DNA of 64,000 bases from Thaumasiovibrio occultus (GCA_019703815.1 AP023053.1:1040995-1104994); one strand, 5' to 3'; counted from the stretch's first letter, positions 24,677 through 34,228 are shown. Numbers and translations are program-made. Notes: generated by a model from the letters alone, not told the origin.

Positions 24677-24783
24677 CTGTGCTTTCACCTCTTCTTATCC
24701 AAACGGCGGTTAATTCACGGGTGGATCAACGCTAGTTCATCCCTATTGCTGCTCAGCGGTTGCTTCGCCAACGTCGCGGCTTT

Positions 24784-25623
24784 CTAAAACAATGACGCCA
24801 ACAACATCGCCAATCCACTGTCAGCGCCATCTAGCGTAGCTAAGTGATCCGCGTGCTTTTTCACTTCCCAACCGGCATCGTGCGTTACCACCGCGAGACC
24901 TGCTGCTTTTAGCATCGACACATCGCAAGGCAGTTCACCCACCGCAACGGTCTCACTCAAGCCAATGTTTTGTGCACTGAGATAGTAAGCTAAGCCCAAG
25001 CCCTTACTGCAGCCGAAACGCACAACGTCATATTCGGTCGCCGATATCGGCTCGACGGCAAACGTACGCTTCACCCAAGGATCGCTTACCAAGGTTTGCA
25101 ACGCATCGCTTTCGCCTGTTAAACGAAGCTTCGCTACTGCACTTTTCGCGGGCAGCAACAGCCGTGCATCATCACTACTCTTGGCGCTAACCACCGCATA
25201 CTGCTCTTGAGTTGAGGTTCTACTTGCCAATGTAGACTTGGTCACCGCCAATTCCAAGTTAGCGGATTCAGTCGAGGTAAGCGCATGATTAATATACAGA
25301 GTGGAAGCCAGCTCAAGCTCTCGCGATTGATCAATCAGGGTAAGCGCAGCTTGACGGTCCATCGCACTTTCTCGAGAAAAACCGTTTGTTGCCGGATGAT
25401 AGGCATAAGCGCCATAACAGCACACCAGCGGAGAGCTCAGCCCTAACATATCATACAAGGGGGCAATTTCGGTGTGGTGCTGTTCGGTCACCAGGATCAC
25501 AGGAATGCGCGCATTAATACCGCGAACCACTTTGACGAGTGCGGGATCAATCGTATCACCATCGCGAAACACGGATTTATCAAGACTCAGTGCCAACGCA
25601 CGGTATTTTGATAAGTGAGTCAT
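24784..25623 (-). CDS. Cof-like HAD superfamily protein with degenerate active site
   Basis: 279 aa, the length of Cof/YidA-type phosphatases. Fold landmarks remain: N-terminal LALSLDKSVFRDGD, motif II threonine (ILVTEQ), motif III lysine (CSKGLGLAYY) and a motif IV position (VAVGELPCDVSMLKAAG). The catalytic DxDGT is SLDKS here, so the nucleophile Asp is Ser, and the GDxxND motif is GELPCD. The cap domain lies about 85-190. It is therefore probably not a phosphatase, perhaps a ligand-binding or regulatory relic. AAGGGG precedes the ATG. Monocistronic. Confidence 0.8.
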   Translation of the reverse strand: MTHLSKYRALALSLDKSVFRDGDTIDPALVKVVRGINARIPVILVTEQHHTEIAPLYDMLGLSSPLVCCYGAYAYHPATNGFSRESAMDRQAALTLIDQSRELELASTLYINHALTSTESANLELAVTKSTLASRTSTQEQYAVVSAKSSDDARLLLPAKSAVAKLRLTGESDALQTLVSDPWVKRTFAVEPISATEYDVVRFGCSKGLGLAYYLSAQNIGLSETVAVGELPCDVSMLKAAGLAVVTHDAGWEVKKHADHLATLDGADSGLAMLLASLF

Positions 25624-25827
25624 TTAGCCGTCCCCTTCAGTTAAACCGTTCATAAATTTACCAAATATGAAATCTGTTTAACTGACATAACCGCTGATTT
25701 TCATCATTTAGAGTTTTATATAAAAAACAAACTTCCCGTTAGCACATTTAACCTAAAACGCTGAAACGGCTTAACAACCGCATGCCACCAAACCACCTGT
25801 CGGCTCTCACACGGAGAACAAAAAAGA

Positions 25828-25840
25828 GAGCATCGTGCTC
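25828..25840. repeat. Target-site duplication, left copy (13 bp)
   Basis: GAGCATCGTGCTC directly before the left inverted repeat; identical to 27270-27282. Confidence 0.95.
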
Positions 25841-25899
25841 TAATGCCGATCAGTTAAGACTTTAATCGGCAGATCAGTTGAATGATCCTACCTGTATGT

Positions 25900-25932
25900 A
25901 AAAATCCGATAGACCCTGTTTATCGGATTTTT
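25900..25932 (+). terminator. Hairpin with T-run before the transposase start
   Basis: AAAAATCCGATA pairs with TATCGGATTTTT, followed by further Ts and the ATG at 25935. In read-through transcripts this would stop RNA polymerase or hide the ribosome site, a common protection of insertion elements from outside activation. Confidence 0.7.
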
Positions 25933-25934
25933 TT

Positions 25935-27260
25935 ATGCACGTTTCTCAAGCCCTCGACATCATCAACAGTTATAAACCCAATCAAGTTGAAACACTCGCT
26001 GACCTCCTACCCATTGAACTCATCAATAGTGCTTACGAACTGACTGATACTGTTACGCTAAGAAAACGAAAGCTAACTTTAGAGTCGATGGCATGGTTAC
26101 TGGTTGGAATGGCAATCTATAACGATAAATCCATGGCTGACATTGTAAATATGCTCGATATTGTTGACCGCACAGGTAAACCATTTGTTGCTCCAAGTGC
26201 ATTAACACAGCGAAGAAAAAACCTCGGTGAGTCAGCGGCTAAAGCTCTTTTTGAGTGTACCCAAAGTCATTGGTTTAAGCGGGCTAATTTACCCAACTGG
26301 AACGGGCTCACTCTTCTTGGCGTTGATGGTGTCTTATGGCGAACTGAGGACTCAAAAGAGAACGCTGCAGCGTTTGCCAAGCCTACCAACCGTGACGGTA
26401 AAGAAACACAGTACCCACAAGTACGCATGGTATGTCAGATGGAATTGAGCAGCCATTTAATCACAGGTAGTGCCTTTGACTGCTATAGCGTCAATGAAAT
26501 GAAGTTAGCAGAACAACTGATAGAGACGACACCTGATAATAGCTTAACCCTTTTTGATAAAGGCTTTTACTCCCTTGGTCTACTTCAAGCATGGAGCTCG
26601 CAAGGCATAAATCGACATTGGCTTATCCCTATGAAAAAAGGACTCACTTATGACGTCGTTCAGTCTCTTGGCCGCCAAGATAAACTGATAAAACTGAAGA
26701 GTAATCCGCAAGCACGTAAAAAGTGGCCAGAGCTAGAACAAGAAGTGGTTGTACGTTTAATCACGAGAGTCAAAGATGGTAAGCAATACGATGTTCTCAC
26801 CTCAATGCTTGACCCTATGCTCTACCCAAAGTCAGATATCGTAGGCTTATATGGCTATCGTTGGGAAATTGAACTCGGATATCGTGAGCAAAAACAGTAC
26901 ATGCTTGGTAACCGACTCACGCTTCGAAGTCGACTCCCTGAATTAGTGAAGCAAGAACTCTGGGGAATACTACTGACATATAACTTGGGCAGGTATCAAA
27001 TGGTCCAGATGTGTAATACGTTGAATGGAGACTACTTGCCGTATCAACTTAGCTTCAATGGAGCACTCGCTCACATCATGCGTCTGATAGTGGGACTTCC
27101 ATACTCGTCACCAGGAGCCATCCCGAGGCAACTCCAAAACTTCTACTCAATGAGTGGGAGCTTAATACTTGAACCTAGGCGAGAAAGATCCTTCCCTAGA
27201 GTCGTTAAGAAAAAGCCAAGCCGATACCCTAGAAAAAACAATGCCGCTCACCTTAAGTGA
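25935..27260 (+). CDS. IS4-family DDE transposase
   Basis: 441 aa, intact. DDE residues are in LGVDGVLWR (first Asp, about residue 130), [10 protein letters not shown] (second Asp, about 207) and the Glu of [15 protein letters not shown], which fits the IS4 signature Y-x2-R-x3-E-x6-K exactly (about 307-321). The stop codon lies within the right inverted repeat. No shifted or truncated frame, so the element is potentially active. Tail is basic ([12 protein letters not shown]). Confidence 0.96.
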   Translation: MHVSQALDIINSYKPNQVETLADLLPIELINSAYELTDTVTLRKRKLTLESMAWLLVGMAIYNDKSMADIVNMLDIVDRTGKPFVAPSALTQRRKNLGESAAKALFECTQSHWFKRANLPNWNGLTLLGVDGVLWRTEDSKENAAAFAKPTNRDGKETQYPQVRMVCQMELSSHLITGSAFDCYSVNEMKLAEQLIETTPDNSLTLFDKGFYSLGLLQAWSSQGINRHWLIPMKKGLTYDVVQSLGRQDKLIKLKSNPQARKKWPELEQEVVVRLITRVKDGKQYDVLTSMLDPMLYPKSDIVGLYGYRWEIELGYREQKQYMLGNRLTLRSRLPELVKQELWGILLTYNLGRYQMVQMCNTLNGDYLPYQLSFNGALAHIMRLIVGLPYSSPGAIPRQLQNFYSMSGSLILEPRRERSFPRVVKKKPSRYPRKNNAAHLK

Positions 27261-27269
27261 ACGGCATTA

Positions 27270-27282
27270 GAGCATCGTGCTC
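27270..27282. repeat. Target-site duplication, right copy (13 bp)
   Basis: GAGCATCGTGCTC directly after the right inverted repeat. Together with the following CTCTTTTT it still forms part of a terminator for the gene starting at 28287. Confidence 0.95.
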
Positions 27283-27309
27283 TCTTTTTCCATTCAATAT
27301 GGCGAATGA

Positions 27310-28287
27310 CTATGGCAACGCAACACCGCGTGACAGCACAAACAGCTTGTACCATTGCTCACGGGTTAAGTCGACGTGGTTCATCTGCGCACAAGCACGA
27401 ATACGATCAAGATTAGTGGTGCCAATCACCGGTTGAATGTTCGCCGGATGGCGCTTCAAAAAGCCCAGCACAATAGCTTCACTCGATACCCCGTAATCCG
27501 CAGCCAGTTGCGCCACATACTCAGAGGTCGCACGAACCGCATCATCGCTTGACTGCAACCCTTGCTCAGCAAAACGGCCTTGTGCCAAGCAACCCCACGC
27601 TTGCAACTGCACTTTATTGGTTTGGCAGTATTCCAGTGTGCCGCTGGTGAAGTCATTACGCTCATCACCTTGAGTACCCACCATGACGCCACTATTAAGG
27701 AAATCCAGCTTACCCAGACTCATTTCTAACTGATTGACCAAAATCGGGCTATTTAGCCCTTGCTGCAAATACGCCATTTGGTGCAAGTTCATGTTAGAAA
27801 CACCAAAATGACCAACTTTGCCAGACGCTTGGAGCTGGTTTAGGGTCTGAGTTAACTCTTCAAGATCGATCAGCGGATCGGGGCGATGCAGCAGCAACAT
27901 ATCTAAATGTTCGATATTCAAGCGTTGCAAGATCCCCTCTACCGAATGTGTTACCCATTCTTTGGAAAAGTCATAACGGCCTGGGTTGGTCTCATCCATA
28001 AAGCGAATGCCGCACTTCGATTGAATGATCATGCCATCGCGCAGTGACGGTTGCTGCTTTAACACTTCACCAAACACTTTTTCTGCCTTGCCACGGGTAT
28101 AGATATCGGCGTGATCAAAGATAGTGATGCCACTCTCTAGCGCGGTTTCAATCACTTGCTGTGCTTGTGCCACATGGTTAGCTTGGTAGGGCTGATCATC
28201 CCAGCTGCCACCCAATCCCATGCAGCCGTATACGATTTGACTCGCGGTTGGAAATTGGGCGTGAATAGGTAACTTAGTACTGCTCAT
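27310..28287 (-). CDS. Aldo/keto reductase, YdhF-like
   Basis: 325 aa TIM-barrel oxidoreductase. The catalytic tetrad is present: Asp of FDHADIY, Tyr of DIYTRGKAE, Lys of IQSKCGIR and His of LLLHRPDPL. The C-terminal NADPH-binding block PVIGTTNLDRI is also there. YdhF-type AKRs are cytosolic NADPH-dependent reductases of unknown physiological substrate. AAGGA lies seven bases before the ATG. The next gene upstream (28333) ends 45 bases away on the same strand, so they may share a transcript. Its terminator was split by the IS4-group element. Confidence 0.9.
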   Translation of the reverse strand: MSSTKLPIHAQFPTASQIVYGCMGLGGSWDDQPYQANHVAQAQQVIETALESGITIFDHADIYTRGKAEKVFGEVLKQQPSLRDGMIIQSKCGIRFMDETNPGRYDFSKEWVTHSVEGILQRLNIEHLDMLLLHRPDPLIDLEELTQTLNQLQASGKVGHFGVSNMNLHQMAYLQQGLNSPILVNQLEMSLGKLDFLNSGVMVGTQGDERNDFTSGTLEYCQTNKVQLQAWGCLAQGRFAEQGLQSSDDAVRATSEYVAQLAADYGVSSEAIVLGFLKRHPANIQPVIGTTNLDRIRACAQMNHVDLTREQWYKLFVLSRGVALP

Positions 28288-28332
28288 TATGCTTTCCTTA
28301 CGTTAAAACGAACCACAGGTTCCACTGGGAGC

Positions 28333-29145
28333 TTATTGTTGATTAAACTCGACAGTGTCTTGTTGTTTTAAAATCTTATGTCCATCTTCCGTCACGCCAG
28401 CCTTCCAATAGCTGCTGAAATAACGGCTTTCGCGACTGGTTTGCCATTGATCGGTGATGTGGCGACGGATCGTTCGCATCTGACCAAACTCACACGCACA
28501 CCACACCGCTGAATGTGTTGATGGCACAGGCAGTGCTAGCACGGCTTGTTCCAGTAGCGGCATGGTAGCGTCCCCCGCTAGCCAACGCACTTCGATACCC
28601 GCAGGTTTTACTAGCGTCTGGATATCTGCTTTATCCGCGACTTGCACCAAGGCTAAGCCGACCGCGTCGTCAGCCAAATTGGCTAACTTCACCGAAAGTG
28701 CAGGTAGCGCCGTCATATCGGCCACATATAGCAGAAAGTCGGCTTGAGTATCGATGCCTTGGATAGGCGCAGGCCCACGGACCAAAATGGTATCGCCAGG
28801 GCGAGCATCTAAGGCCCATCGGCTGGCCAAACTGATCAAATCTGCCGCGTCGGTTTGGTTTTCTGACTCGGCGCGATGGTTAACAAAATCAACGGTTAAA
28901 TCATGGGTGTTCGGATCGACATGGCGGATGGTGTAAGTGCGAAGAAAAAGCTTTCCCTCAGCGGCTTGCTCTGCACGTTCGAGCGGCAAACCTTGGGAAG
29001 AAAACATGAGCTTGAAATAATCACCCGCGCTGTTAGGCGGGAATCGGGCAGGATCTTGCGGACGAAATACAACACGTTGATAGCTCGCCGATAGCGGCGT
29101 GCTCGACACCACTGACAATACCGTGGGTTCCATTTTCTGTTTCAT
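28333..29145 (-). CDS. Siderophore-interacting protein (ViuB/YqjH-type ferric reductase)
   Basis: 270 aa. N-terminal FAD-binding barrel with FLRTYTIRHVD (about 68-78) and FVNH, a linker with ARPGDTILVRGPA, then an NAD(P)H-binding-like half with LLYVADMTALPAL and a C-terminal VWCACEFGQMRTIRRHI ... SRYFSSYWKAG block, all hallmarks of SIP proteins. They reduce ferric siderophores in the cytoplasm to release iron. It fits with the TonB siderophore receptor at the window start. No convincing Fur box seen upstream. Monocistronic or in transcript with the AKR gene. Confidence 0.93.
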   Translation of the reverse strand: MKQKMEPTVLSVVSSTPLSASYQRVVFRPQDPARFPPNSAGDYFKLMFSSQGLPLERAEQAAEGKLFLRTYTIRHVDPNTHDLTVDFVNHRAESENQTDAADLISLASRWALDARPGDTILVRGPAPIQGIDTQADFLLYVADMTALPALSVKLANLADDAVGLALVQVADKADIQTLVKPAGIEVRWLAGDATMPLLEQAVLALPVPSTHSAVWCACEFGQMRTIRRHITDQWQTSRESRYFSSYWKAGVTEDGHKILKQQDTVEFNQQ

Positions 29146-29516
29146 TGTTATGGTCTCTATACTCAGGTGCCATCTTTAACAACAATCATGGCGTCGCGGC
29201 GACTGGATTGAACATTCGCATTCAACTTCACCGTCTTATTATTACTTCCTATTTACATCTGCGCCCAGACTAGCCGTCGCCAAGCCTTACTGTCAACCGC
29301 GAACCACAGCCAATGGGTGCTACAAGCGGGTTACTTGCGATAAGTCACACCTGCGCGATGGCACACTTGGTCAACACCTCCAGCAGATAACGCGATCGAT
29401 TCAACAAAGCCAACATTAATCTGCCAAGGTTTTCTGGGTTGTTGCCATACTAAAGTTGACTCTGCTGGATAAAAAAAGCACCACAACAGCGCCCTACACC
29501 GTCAAAGGAGATCGGC
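29146..29516. other. 371-bp divergent intergenic stretch, nothing specific
   Basis: Separates the divergent siderophore-interacting and hydrolase genes, so it must hold two promoters. I see no clear operator, repeat or small gene. Confidence 0.4.
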
Positions 29517-30377
29517 ATGTCTGACTTAATCCAACATCGGCTCGCCGTTTCTGGTGGACAAATTGAATATTTTTACCACCCGCCGATCCCCGTAGAACAC
29601 CGTACGCCTTTGTTATTCCTTCACGGTATTTTAAGCTCTGGCCGCATCTTCACCCATCACTACCTACCCGGACTTGCAGCGTTGGGTCACCCCACTTATG
29701 CCATGAGCTTGCGAGGGTTTGGCGAAAGTAAAACATTGTCGGCCAATCGCGCCACGGAAATGCAAACCCATGTGAACGATGTTATCGCGATGGTCGATCA
29801 TATTCGCTGCACACAAGGCCAGATACCGATTTTAATTGGCTACTCCTTGGGGGGCTTGATCGCCCAGCACACAGCAGCAGCCCTGCATGTGCGCGGCCAA
29901 ACCTCAAAGCTCGCCGCGTTAGGTCTACTCGCTTCAGTACCGCCGCAAGGGTTTGTGAGGCTCAATCAAGACATGTTATTGCGCGAGCCATTGGTAGCCT
30001 TTTTGTTAGGCCAAGCCATGACACTACCGCACTTTGCCGCGACCAACCCCTATATTCGTAAAGGTTTGATCAATTCGCTGTTCTATCAGCCGCCGTCACT
30101 GGCACAAATCGACGCGCTATTTGAAAGCGTCCAATATGACGATCTGTCGCTCTACCTTCAACCGCATGAAGTTGACACCCAGTTTTGTTCGGCGCTGCCG
30201 GTGTTCGTGATGGGGGCGAGCCACGATAAGCTGGTATCGACCAGTCTGGTTAATCAGACAGCGTCCGCCTATCAAACCACACCCCATTTTTTCACCCAAA
30301 CGGGGCATGCCATACCGCTAGAAACCTACTGGCAAGAGAATGTAAGGCAAATAAGCGACTTAATTAATTTCCTATGA
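29517..30377 (+). CDS. Alpha/beta hydrolase
   Basis: 286 aa. Oxyanion-hole region LLFLHGILSSGR, nucleophile elbow GYSLGGL (Ser about residue 118), acid candidate in VMGASHDKLV and catalytic His in TQTGHAIPLE complete a catalytic triad. It most resembles lysophospholipase/esterase-type hydrolases; the substrate is unknown. No signal peptide, so cytoplasmic. AAAGGAG precedes the ATG. Followed by a small zinc-ribbon gene 105 bases later. Confidence 0.88.
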   Translation: MSDLIQHRLAVSGGQIEYFYHPPIPVEHRTPLLFLHGILSSGRIFTHHYLPGLAALGHPTYAMSLRGFGESKTLSANRATEMQTHVNDVIAMVDHIRCTQGQIPILIGYSLGGLIAQHTAAALHVRGQTSKLAALGLLASVPPQGFVRLNQDMLLREPLVAFLLGQAMTLPHFAATNPYIRKGLINSLFYQPPSLAQIDALFESVQYDDLSLYLQPHEVDTQFCSALPVFVMGASHDKLVSTSLVNQTASAYQTTPHFFTQTGHAIPLETYWQENVRQISDLINFL

Positions 30378-30482
30378 AACATCTCCCAACTTTTCGCCCC
30401 TATTTACGCGGCCTCCCCGTAGAATAGTTGCTATAAACATACTAAAATTCGACACCAATGAAAAAGACTCAGGAAGAGAGAG

Positions 30483-30689
30483 ATGCCACTGATTTCATGC
30501 CCAGTTTGTGAACACCAAGTTTCTAAACGCGCTCACGCTTGCCCTAGCTGTGGAGAGCCAGATCCATCGCGTCACCACACCAAGATCAGCTGGTTGATTA
30601 ATCTGTTCTGGCTTTGTGTTGTGCTCGGCATTGGCCTGACAATTTGGAATGTTGCAGTTCCAATGGTGATGGATATGTTTAATCGCTGA
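30483..30689 (+). CDS. Small zinc-ribbon membrane protein
   Basis: 68 aa. Two CxxC pairs (ISCPVCEH and HACPSCGE, residues 6-26) form a zinc ribbon, followed by one membrane span (about 37-58, LFWLCVVLGIGLTIW). GGAAG lies before the ATG. Such proteins are common hypotheticals; the role is unknown. Confidence 0.82.
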   Translation: MPLISCPVCEHQVSKRAHACPSCGEPDPSRHHTKISWLINLFWLCVVLGIGLTIWNVAVPMVMDMFNR

Positions 30690-30772
30690 TCATCCGCGAA
30701 CCGCTTTTTCATCGCGCGCATTCAATCGCGATGACGGCAAGTCAGCTCATCACCTCGCGATGCTTGGGGATA

Positions 30773-30803
30773 AAAAAACAGGAAGCCTTGGCTTCCTGTT
30801 TTT
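30773..30803. terminator. Bidirectional terminator
   Basis: AAACAGGAAGCC / GGCTTCCTGTTT stem with a 2-base loop and A/T runs on both sides, between the zinc-ribbon gene (plus) and the BCCT gene (minus). Confidence 0.88.
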
Positions 30804-30834
30804 GTTGGCGTTGACTGTTTGCATTGGCTCAGCG

Positions 30835-32754
30835 TTATGCTGGCTGTTCAACCTCTTCAGGTATCTCACGCGTCAACATTAAGTCGTTAAACAGCACACG
30901 CGCTTCTTGTGCCGCGACCGAAGCCAACTCTTTCGCTTCTTTCGCCGCTGAAGCCAAATCCATGCAACGCTGCAATTCATCTTGCAACTCTTGCGGCACG
31001 TCACCCAGCTCTTCATCGTGCTCACGGCGCGACAATGCTTCTTGGCGGATCTGACGTTTCACCTGCCAGATAGCTTTCATTGCTTCGCGTTCAGCATCGG
31101 CCGCTTCCATGGCGCTGTCTTTCAACTGCTCAAATTTAGCCAAGGCCATCCCTTCGACTGACCATGGGTCAACGTCCGGTAGATCTTCGATGTTAATGAC
31201 GGGATCTTCGTAACCTTCTTGGTGCGCCAAGTCGAGCGTCGCCGCGCGTACAATCGACACCATCAGCATCACGGCAATCACCAACAGCGGCAAACCACCC
31301 ACAATCGCAGCGGTTTGCAAGGTAGCTAAGTTACCCATAAACAGCAGCGTTGATGGCATAAACGATAGCGCAAATGCCCAGAACAAGCGGTTCCAACGCA
31401 TGGGCTCGTCTGTCACGTTGTTTTGAACCACCGAGGCCAAAATGTACGAGATAGAGTCAAATGTCGTTGCGGTAAAGATCAGACACAAAATGGTGAACGC
31501 AGTGATCACAATCGTGCTGAACGGCAGCTGCTCAAGAATTGAGAAGATCGCTTTGGTGGCGCCTTCCGCATTCAAAATGCCGACAACGTCCAAGCTGCCT
31601 GACAACTGCAACGATAAACCGTAGTTGCCTAGCACCATGAAGAACAAGAAACAGCCCATCGAGCCAAAGAAAATTGAGCCGGTAACCATTTGTTTGATGG
31701 TACGGCCGCGTGAAATACGCGCTACAAACAGACCCATGCTTGGCGCGAACACTAACCACCACGCCCAGTAGAAAATGGTCCAATCTTGTGGGAAGTGGGT
31801 ATCTTCAAACGTGCCGTAGCCACCGAACGGCTCAGCCCACGTTGCCATCACAAAGAAGTTCGACAACATACGGCCCAGCGAGTCCAAGCCCGTTTCCAAC
31901 ATAAAGATGGTTGGACCGCATACCAAGATGAACGCCAGCAGACCCAGTGCGCCCCAGAAGTTGATATTACTGAGGAACTTGATCCCTTTTTCCATCCCTG
32001 CATAGGCCGAATAGGCGAAAATCGAGGTACAGATAAACAGTACGATAATTTGCGTACCGGTATTTTTCGGTACACCCAACAGGTAATTCGCCCCTTCGGT
32101 GATCAGCGGCGCGGCCAAACCTAAGGTAGTAGCACCACCGCCCAGCAGACCAAAGATGAACAGCACGTCTACCAACTTACCGACCCAGCCTTGGCTGCGC
32201 GCTTCACCGATCACAGGCATTAACGCTGCAGATACCTTCAGTACCGGTTGTTTACGAACATAGAAGAAATACGCAATAGGTAGTGCTGGCACCAAATAGA
32301 TCGCCCACGCAATCGGGCCCCAGTGGAAGATACCGTAAGTCGCTGCCCAACGGACCGCTTCTTCACTGCCTGGCTCTAACTGGAATGGCGGCGCTTGATA
32401 GTAATACGCCCACTCAATCGCACCCCAGTAAAGGATACTGGCACCGATACCGCCACAGAACAACATCGCCGCCCAAGACGCGGTCGCAAACTCTGGCTTC
32501 TCATCTGGATCGCCCAACTTGATCTGGCCGATATCAGAAAAAACGATGTAAATCATGAAGAAGAAAGCTGCAAAGCCAAGAGCAAGATAAAGAAAACCGA
32601 GTTTATCGGTCATAAAGGTTTTTGCGACAGCAATCCAGTGCGCGCCCGCCTCTGGGAAAAGAAGTAAAGGGATCACCACGGAGATCAACATCCCCAGTGC
32701 GCCAAGAAAGGTCGGTTTGTCGATCAAATCAAACCGTAATTTTGCGCTAATCAA
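30835..32754 (-). CDS. BCCT-family betaine/choline/carnitine transporter
   Basis: 639 aa with about 12 membrane segments in the first 510 residues. Family signatures: IEWAYYYQAPPF, GIFHWGPIAWAIYL and FYWAWWLVFAPSMGLFVARIS RGRT, the Trp-rich substrate region. The C-terminal 120 residues are charged and helical (KDSAMEAADAEREAMKAIWQ), longer than in minimal BCCT proteins; such cytoplasmic tails sense osmotic or ionic state in BetP-type members. Role: sodium- or proton-coupled uptake of compatible solutes under salt stress, which suits a marine or halophilic host. The precise solute is not deducible. Confidence 0.93.
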   Translation of the reverse strand: MISAKLRFDLIDKPTFLGALGMLISVVIPLLLFPEAGAHWIAVAKTFMTDKLGFLYLALGFAAFFFMIYIVFSDIGQIKLGDPDEKPEFATASWAAMLFCGGIGASILYWGAIEWAYYYQAPPFQLEPGSEEAVRWAATYGIFHWGPIAWAIYLVPALPIAYFFYVRKQPVLKVSAALMPVIGEARSQGWVGKLVDVLFIFGLLGGGATTLGLAAPLITEGANYLLGVPKNTGTQIIVLFICTSIFAYSAYAGMEKGIKFLSNINFWGALGLLAFILVCGPTIFMLETGLDSLGRMLSNFFVMATWAEPFGGYGTFEDTHFPQDWTIFYWAWWLVFAPSMGLFVARISRGRTIKQMVTGSIFFGSMGCFLFFMVLGNYGLSLQLSGSLDVVGILNAEGATKAIFSILEQLPFSTIVITAFTILCLIFTATTFDSISYILASVVQNNVTDEPMRWNRLFWAFALSFMPSTLLFMGNLATLQTAAIVGGLPLLVIAVMLMVSIVRAATLDLAHQEGYEDPVINIEDLPDVDPWSVEGMALAKFEQLKDSAMEAADAEREAMKAIWQVKRQIRQEALSRREHDEELGDVPQELQDELQRCMDLASAAKEAKELASVAAQEARVLFNDLMLTREIPEEVEQPA

Positions 32755-33079
32755 AACACTATCCTTTGTGTAAATTATTGATAGTTCATGTTCTCCTTAA
32801 CTCAACCTGACGACAAACTAAGTTACTTATCGTTAGCATTTGTATCACTAATACAACATTGCAAACATGCCGCTACAGAGCAGAAACAAGATTGATCTAT
32901 GTTGCAAACATCGCGCTAGTTCACATTAACTTTTACTGCCTATTCCGTAGTGGCTTTTCCTTTTTACGTATTAAAACGCATTAATTACGATCCCCGTCAT
33001 AACTCATCAAATCGAAGGTCGAAAATTAAACTGGCCGCCCTATTATTGGCAGCCAAATTCTTCACCGCAGAGATCTGGC
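32755..33079. other. 325-bp divergent intergenic stretch
   Basis: Holds the promoters of the BCCT gene (minus) and the DUF3313 gene (plus). A 10-bp direct repeat, TTGCAAACAT, occurs at 32859-32868 and 32902-32911 and might be a regulator site. No gene seen. Confidence 0.35.
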
Positions 33080-33748
33080 ATGCTTAAAACATTCATTGGT
33101 GCATTCGTGCTTTCAGCTTTATTAATAGGCTGCGCCACACCCCGTCGCTCAGTGTCTCACTTTAGCTCTTACGACGATTTCCAGCCCGGCCCAAAAGGCG
33201 GCGTGGATCTGGTTTGGGCGCGCTTTGGTTTGCGTGATCATGAGCGTCTCTATGAAAAACTCGCCACGTACGACAGCATTGTGTTCGACCGCATAGTGGT
33301 GGTGATGGATGAAGCGCAAACGCTCGATCAACAGGACGTCGATGAGCTGCTGGCTTATCTGCAAATGCGCTTGAGGCAGAAAGTCTCGCCATATAAAACC
33401 ATTGTCGATACCCCGCGTGAAAACAGCCTGCGGATGAGTATCGCCATCAGTAATGTCGAAACCCCTAACCCCGTACTCGCCGTCACTAGCAGCGTGCTGC
33501 CGTTTGGCTTGGGGATCTCCGCCATCTCGAAAGTGACGACGGGCGAGCATACCAACGTGGGCTCAGCAACCATTGAACTGTTGGTCAGCGATGCGATGAC
33601 AGAGCGTCCGTTGTTTGCGGTCATTGATCGCGAAGCCGGTAATAAAGATATCGGCACTATGGTGGACTCGCTCGACGATCCCAAAGATGCGATTGACGCT
33701 TGGGTCGAGCGACTCGGACACACCATGAAAGCGTCACATTACCACTAA
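33080..33748 (+). CDS. DUF3313 family lipoprotein
   Basis: 222 aa. Signal with lipobox ALLIGC (Cys18), then blocks typical of DUF3313: YDSIVFDRIVVVMDEAQ, LLAYLQMRLRQKV, LRMSIAISNVETPNP, LPFGLGISAISK and SATIELLVSD...PLFAVIDREAG. Predicted lipid-anchored in the envelope; function unknown. It is alone, with a strong terminator behind it. Confidence 0.85.
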   Translation: MLKTFIGAFVLSALLIGCATPRRSVSHFSSYDDFQPGPKGGVDLVWARFGLRDHERLYEKLATYDSIVFDRIVVVMDEAQTLDQQDVDELLAYLQMRLRQKVSPYKTIVDTPRENSLRMSIAISNVETPNPVLAVTSSVLPFGLGISAISKVTTGEHTNVGSATIELLVSDAMTERPLFAVIDREAGNKDIGTMVDSLDDPKDAIDAWVERLGHTMKASHYH

Positions 33749-33770
33749 CATCGGCAACAATTTCACTCCC

Positions 33771-33823
33771 CGCGACGCCAATCCCGGCTCTCCTACGCGC
33801 TCACGTCGGCGTCGCGCTTTTTT
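33771..33823 (+). terminator. Terminator of the DUF3313 gene
   Basis: CGCGACGCC / GGCGTCGCG 9-bp stem with a 28-base loop, followed by a run of six Ts. Confidence 0.8.
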
Positions 33824-33875
33824 AACCGCCCTGCAGGTTCGGAAAGACGGCACTCAATCTCATCTTACCGTTACC

Positions 33876-33951
33876 TCTCTGTTATCTATTTACATCCCTG
33901 TTATCTATTTACCTCTCTGTTATCTATTTACATCTCTGCTATCTAGGTGTT
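33876..33951. repeat. Tandem 19-bp repeat, about 3.8 copies
   Basis: Unit TCTCTGTTATCTATTTACA; copies at 33876, 33895 and 33914 differ by at most two bases and the fourth decays after TCTCTGCTATCTA. It lies in the long leader region of the Nramp-like gene. The remaining bases to 34228 show no gene. Confidence 0.9.
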
Positions 33952-34228
33952 CCCTCACTTTGCTCTCGCTTCCTTTCTCTGCGACTGTTCAATCGCCATT
34001 TAACAGGAGCGTACCCAAACCCAGATAAGCATCAAGCGTCATACCTAGTTACAACTTTCACCCTTATTTTCGAAACCAAAAACCAACAAGTTGTCAACTC
34101 ACGGTTGAAAAAAATCTCAAATCAGGTAGAAAGGCAAAAGTAATAAAAAATTTACACTTACGTCACTTGCTAGGTACAAAAACACAACCAGACAAGTGCC
34201 TAACTACAAACACAACGGAAAACATGTT

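Larger units (their letters stand above)
25841..27269 (+). mobile_element. IS4-family element (IS4 group), 1429 bp, complete
   Basis: Imperfect 18-bp terminal inverted repeats (TAATGCCGATCAGTTAAG and its counterpart TAATGCCGTTCACTTAAG, 16 of 18 matching) bound the element, and a 13-bp direct duplication flanks it, the size known for IS4. Removing element and one duplication restores a hairpin with T-run, AGAGAGCA..TGCTCTCT, which is a terminator for the aldo/keto reductase gene. Inside the left end a hairpin (25900-25932) covers the region just before the transposase ATG. Confidence 0.95.

Noticed and set aside
29146-29280. Fur box upstream of the siderophore-interacting protein gene
   Set aside because: AT-rich stretches exist, but none approaches the 19-bp Fur consensus closely enough to call by eye.
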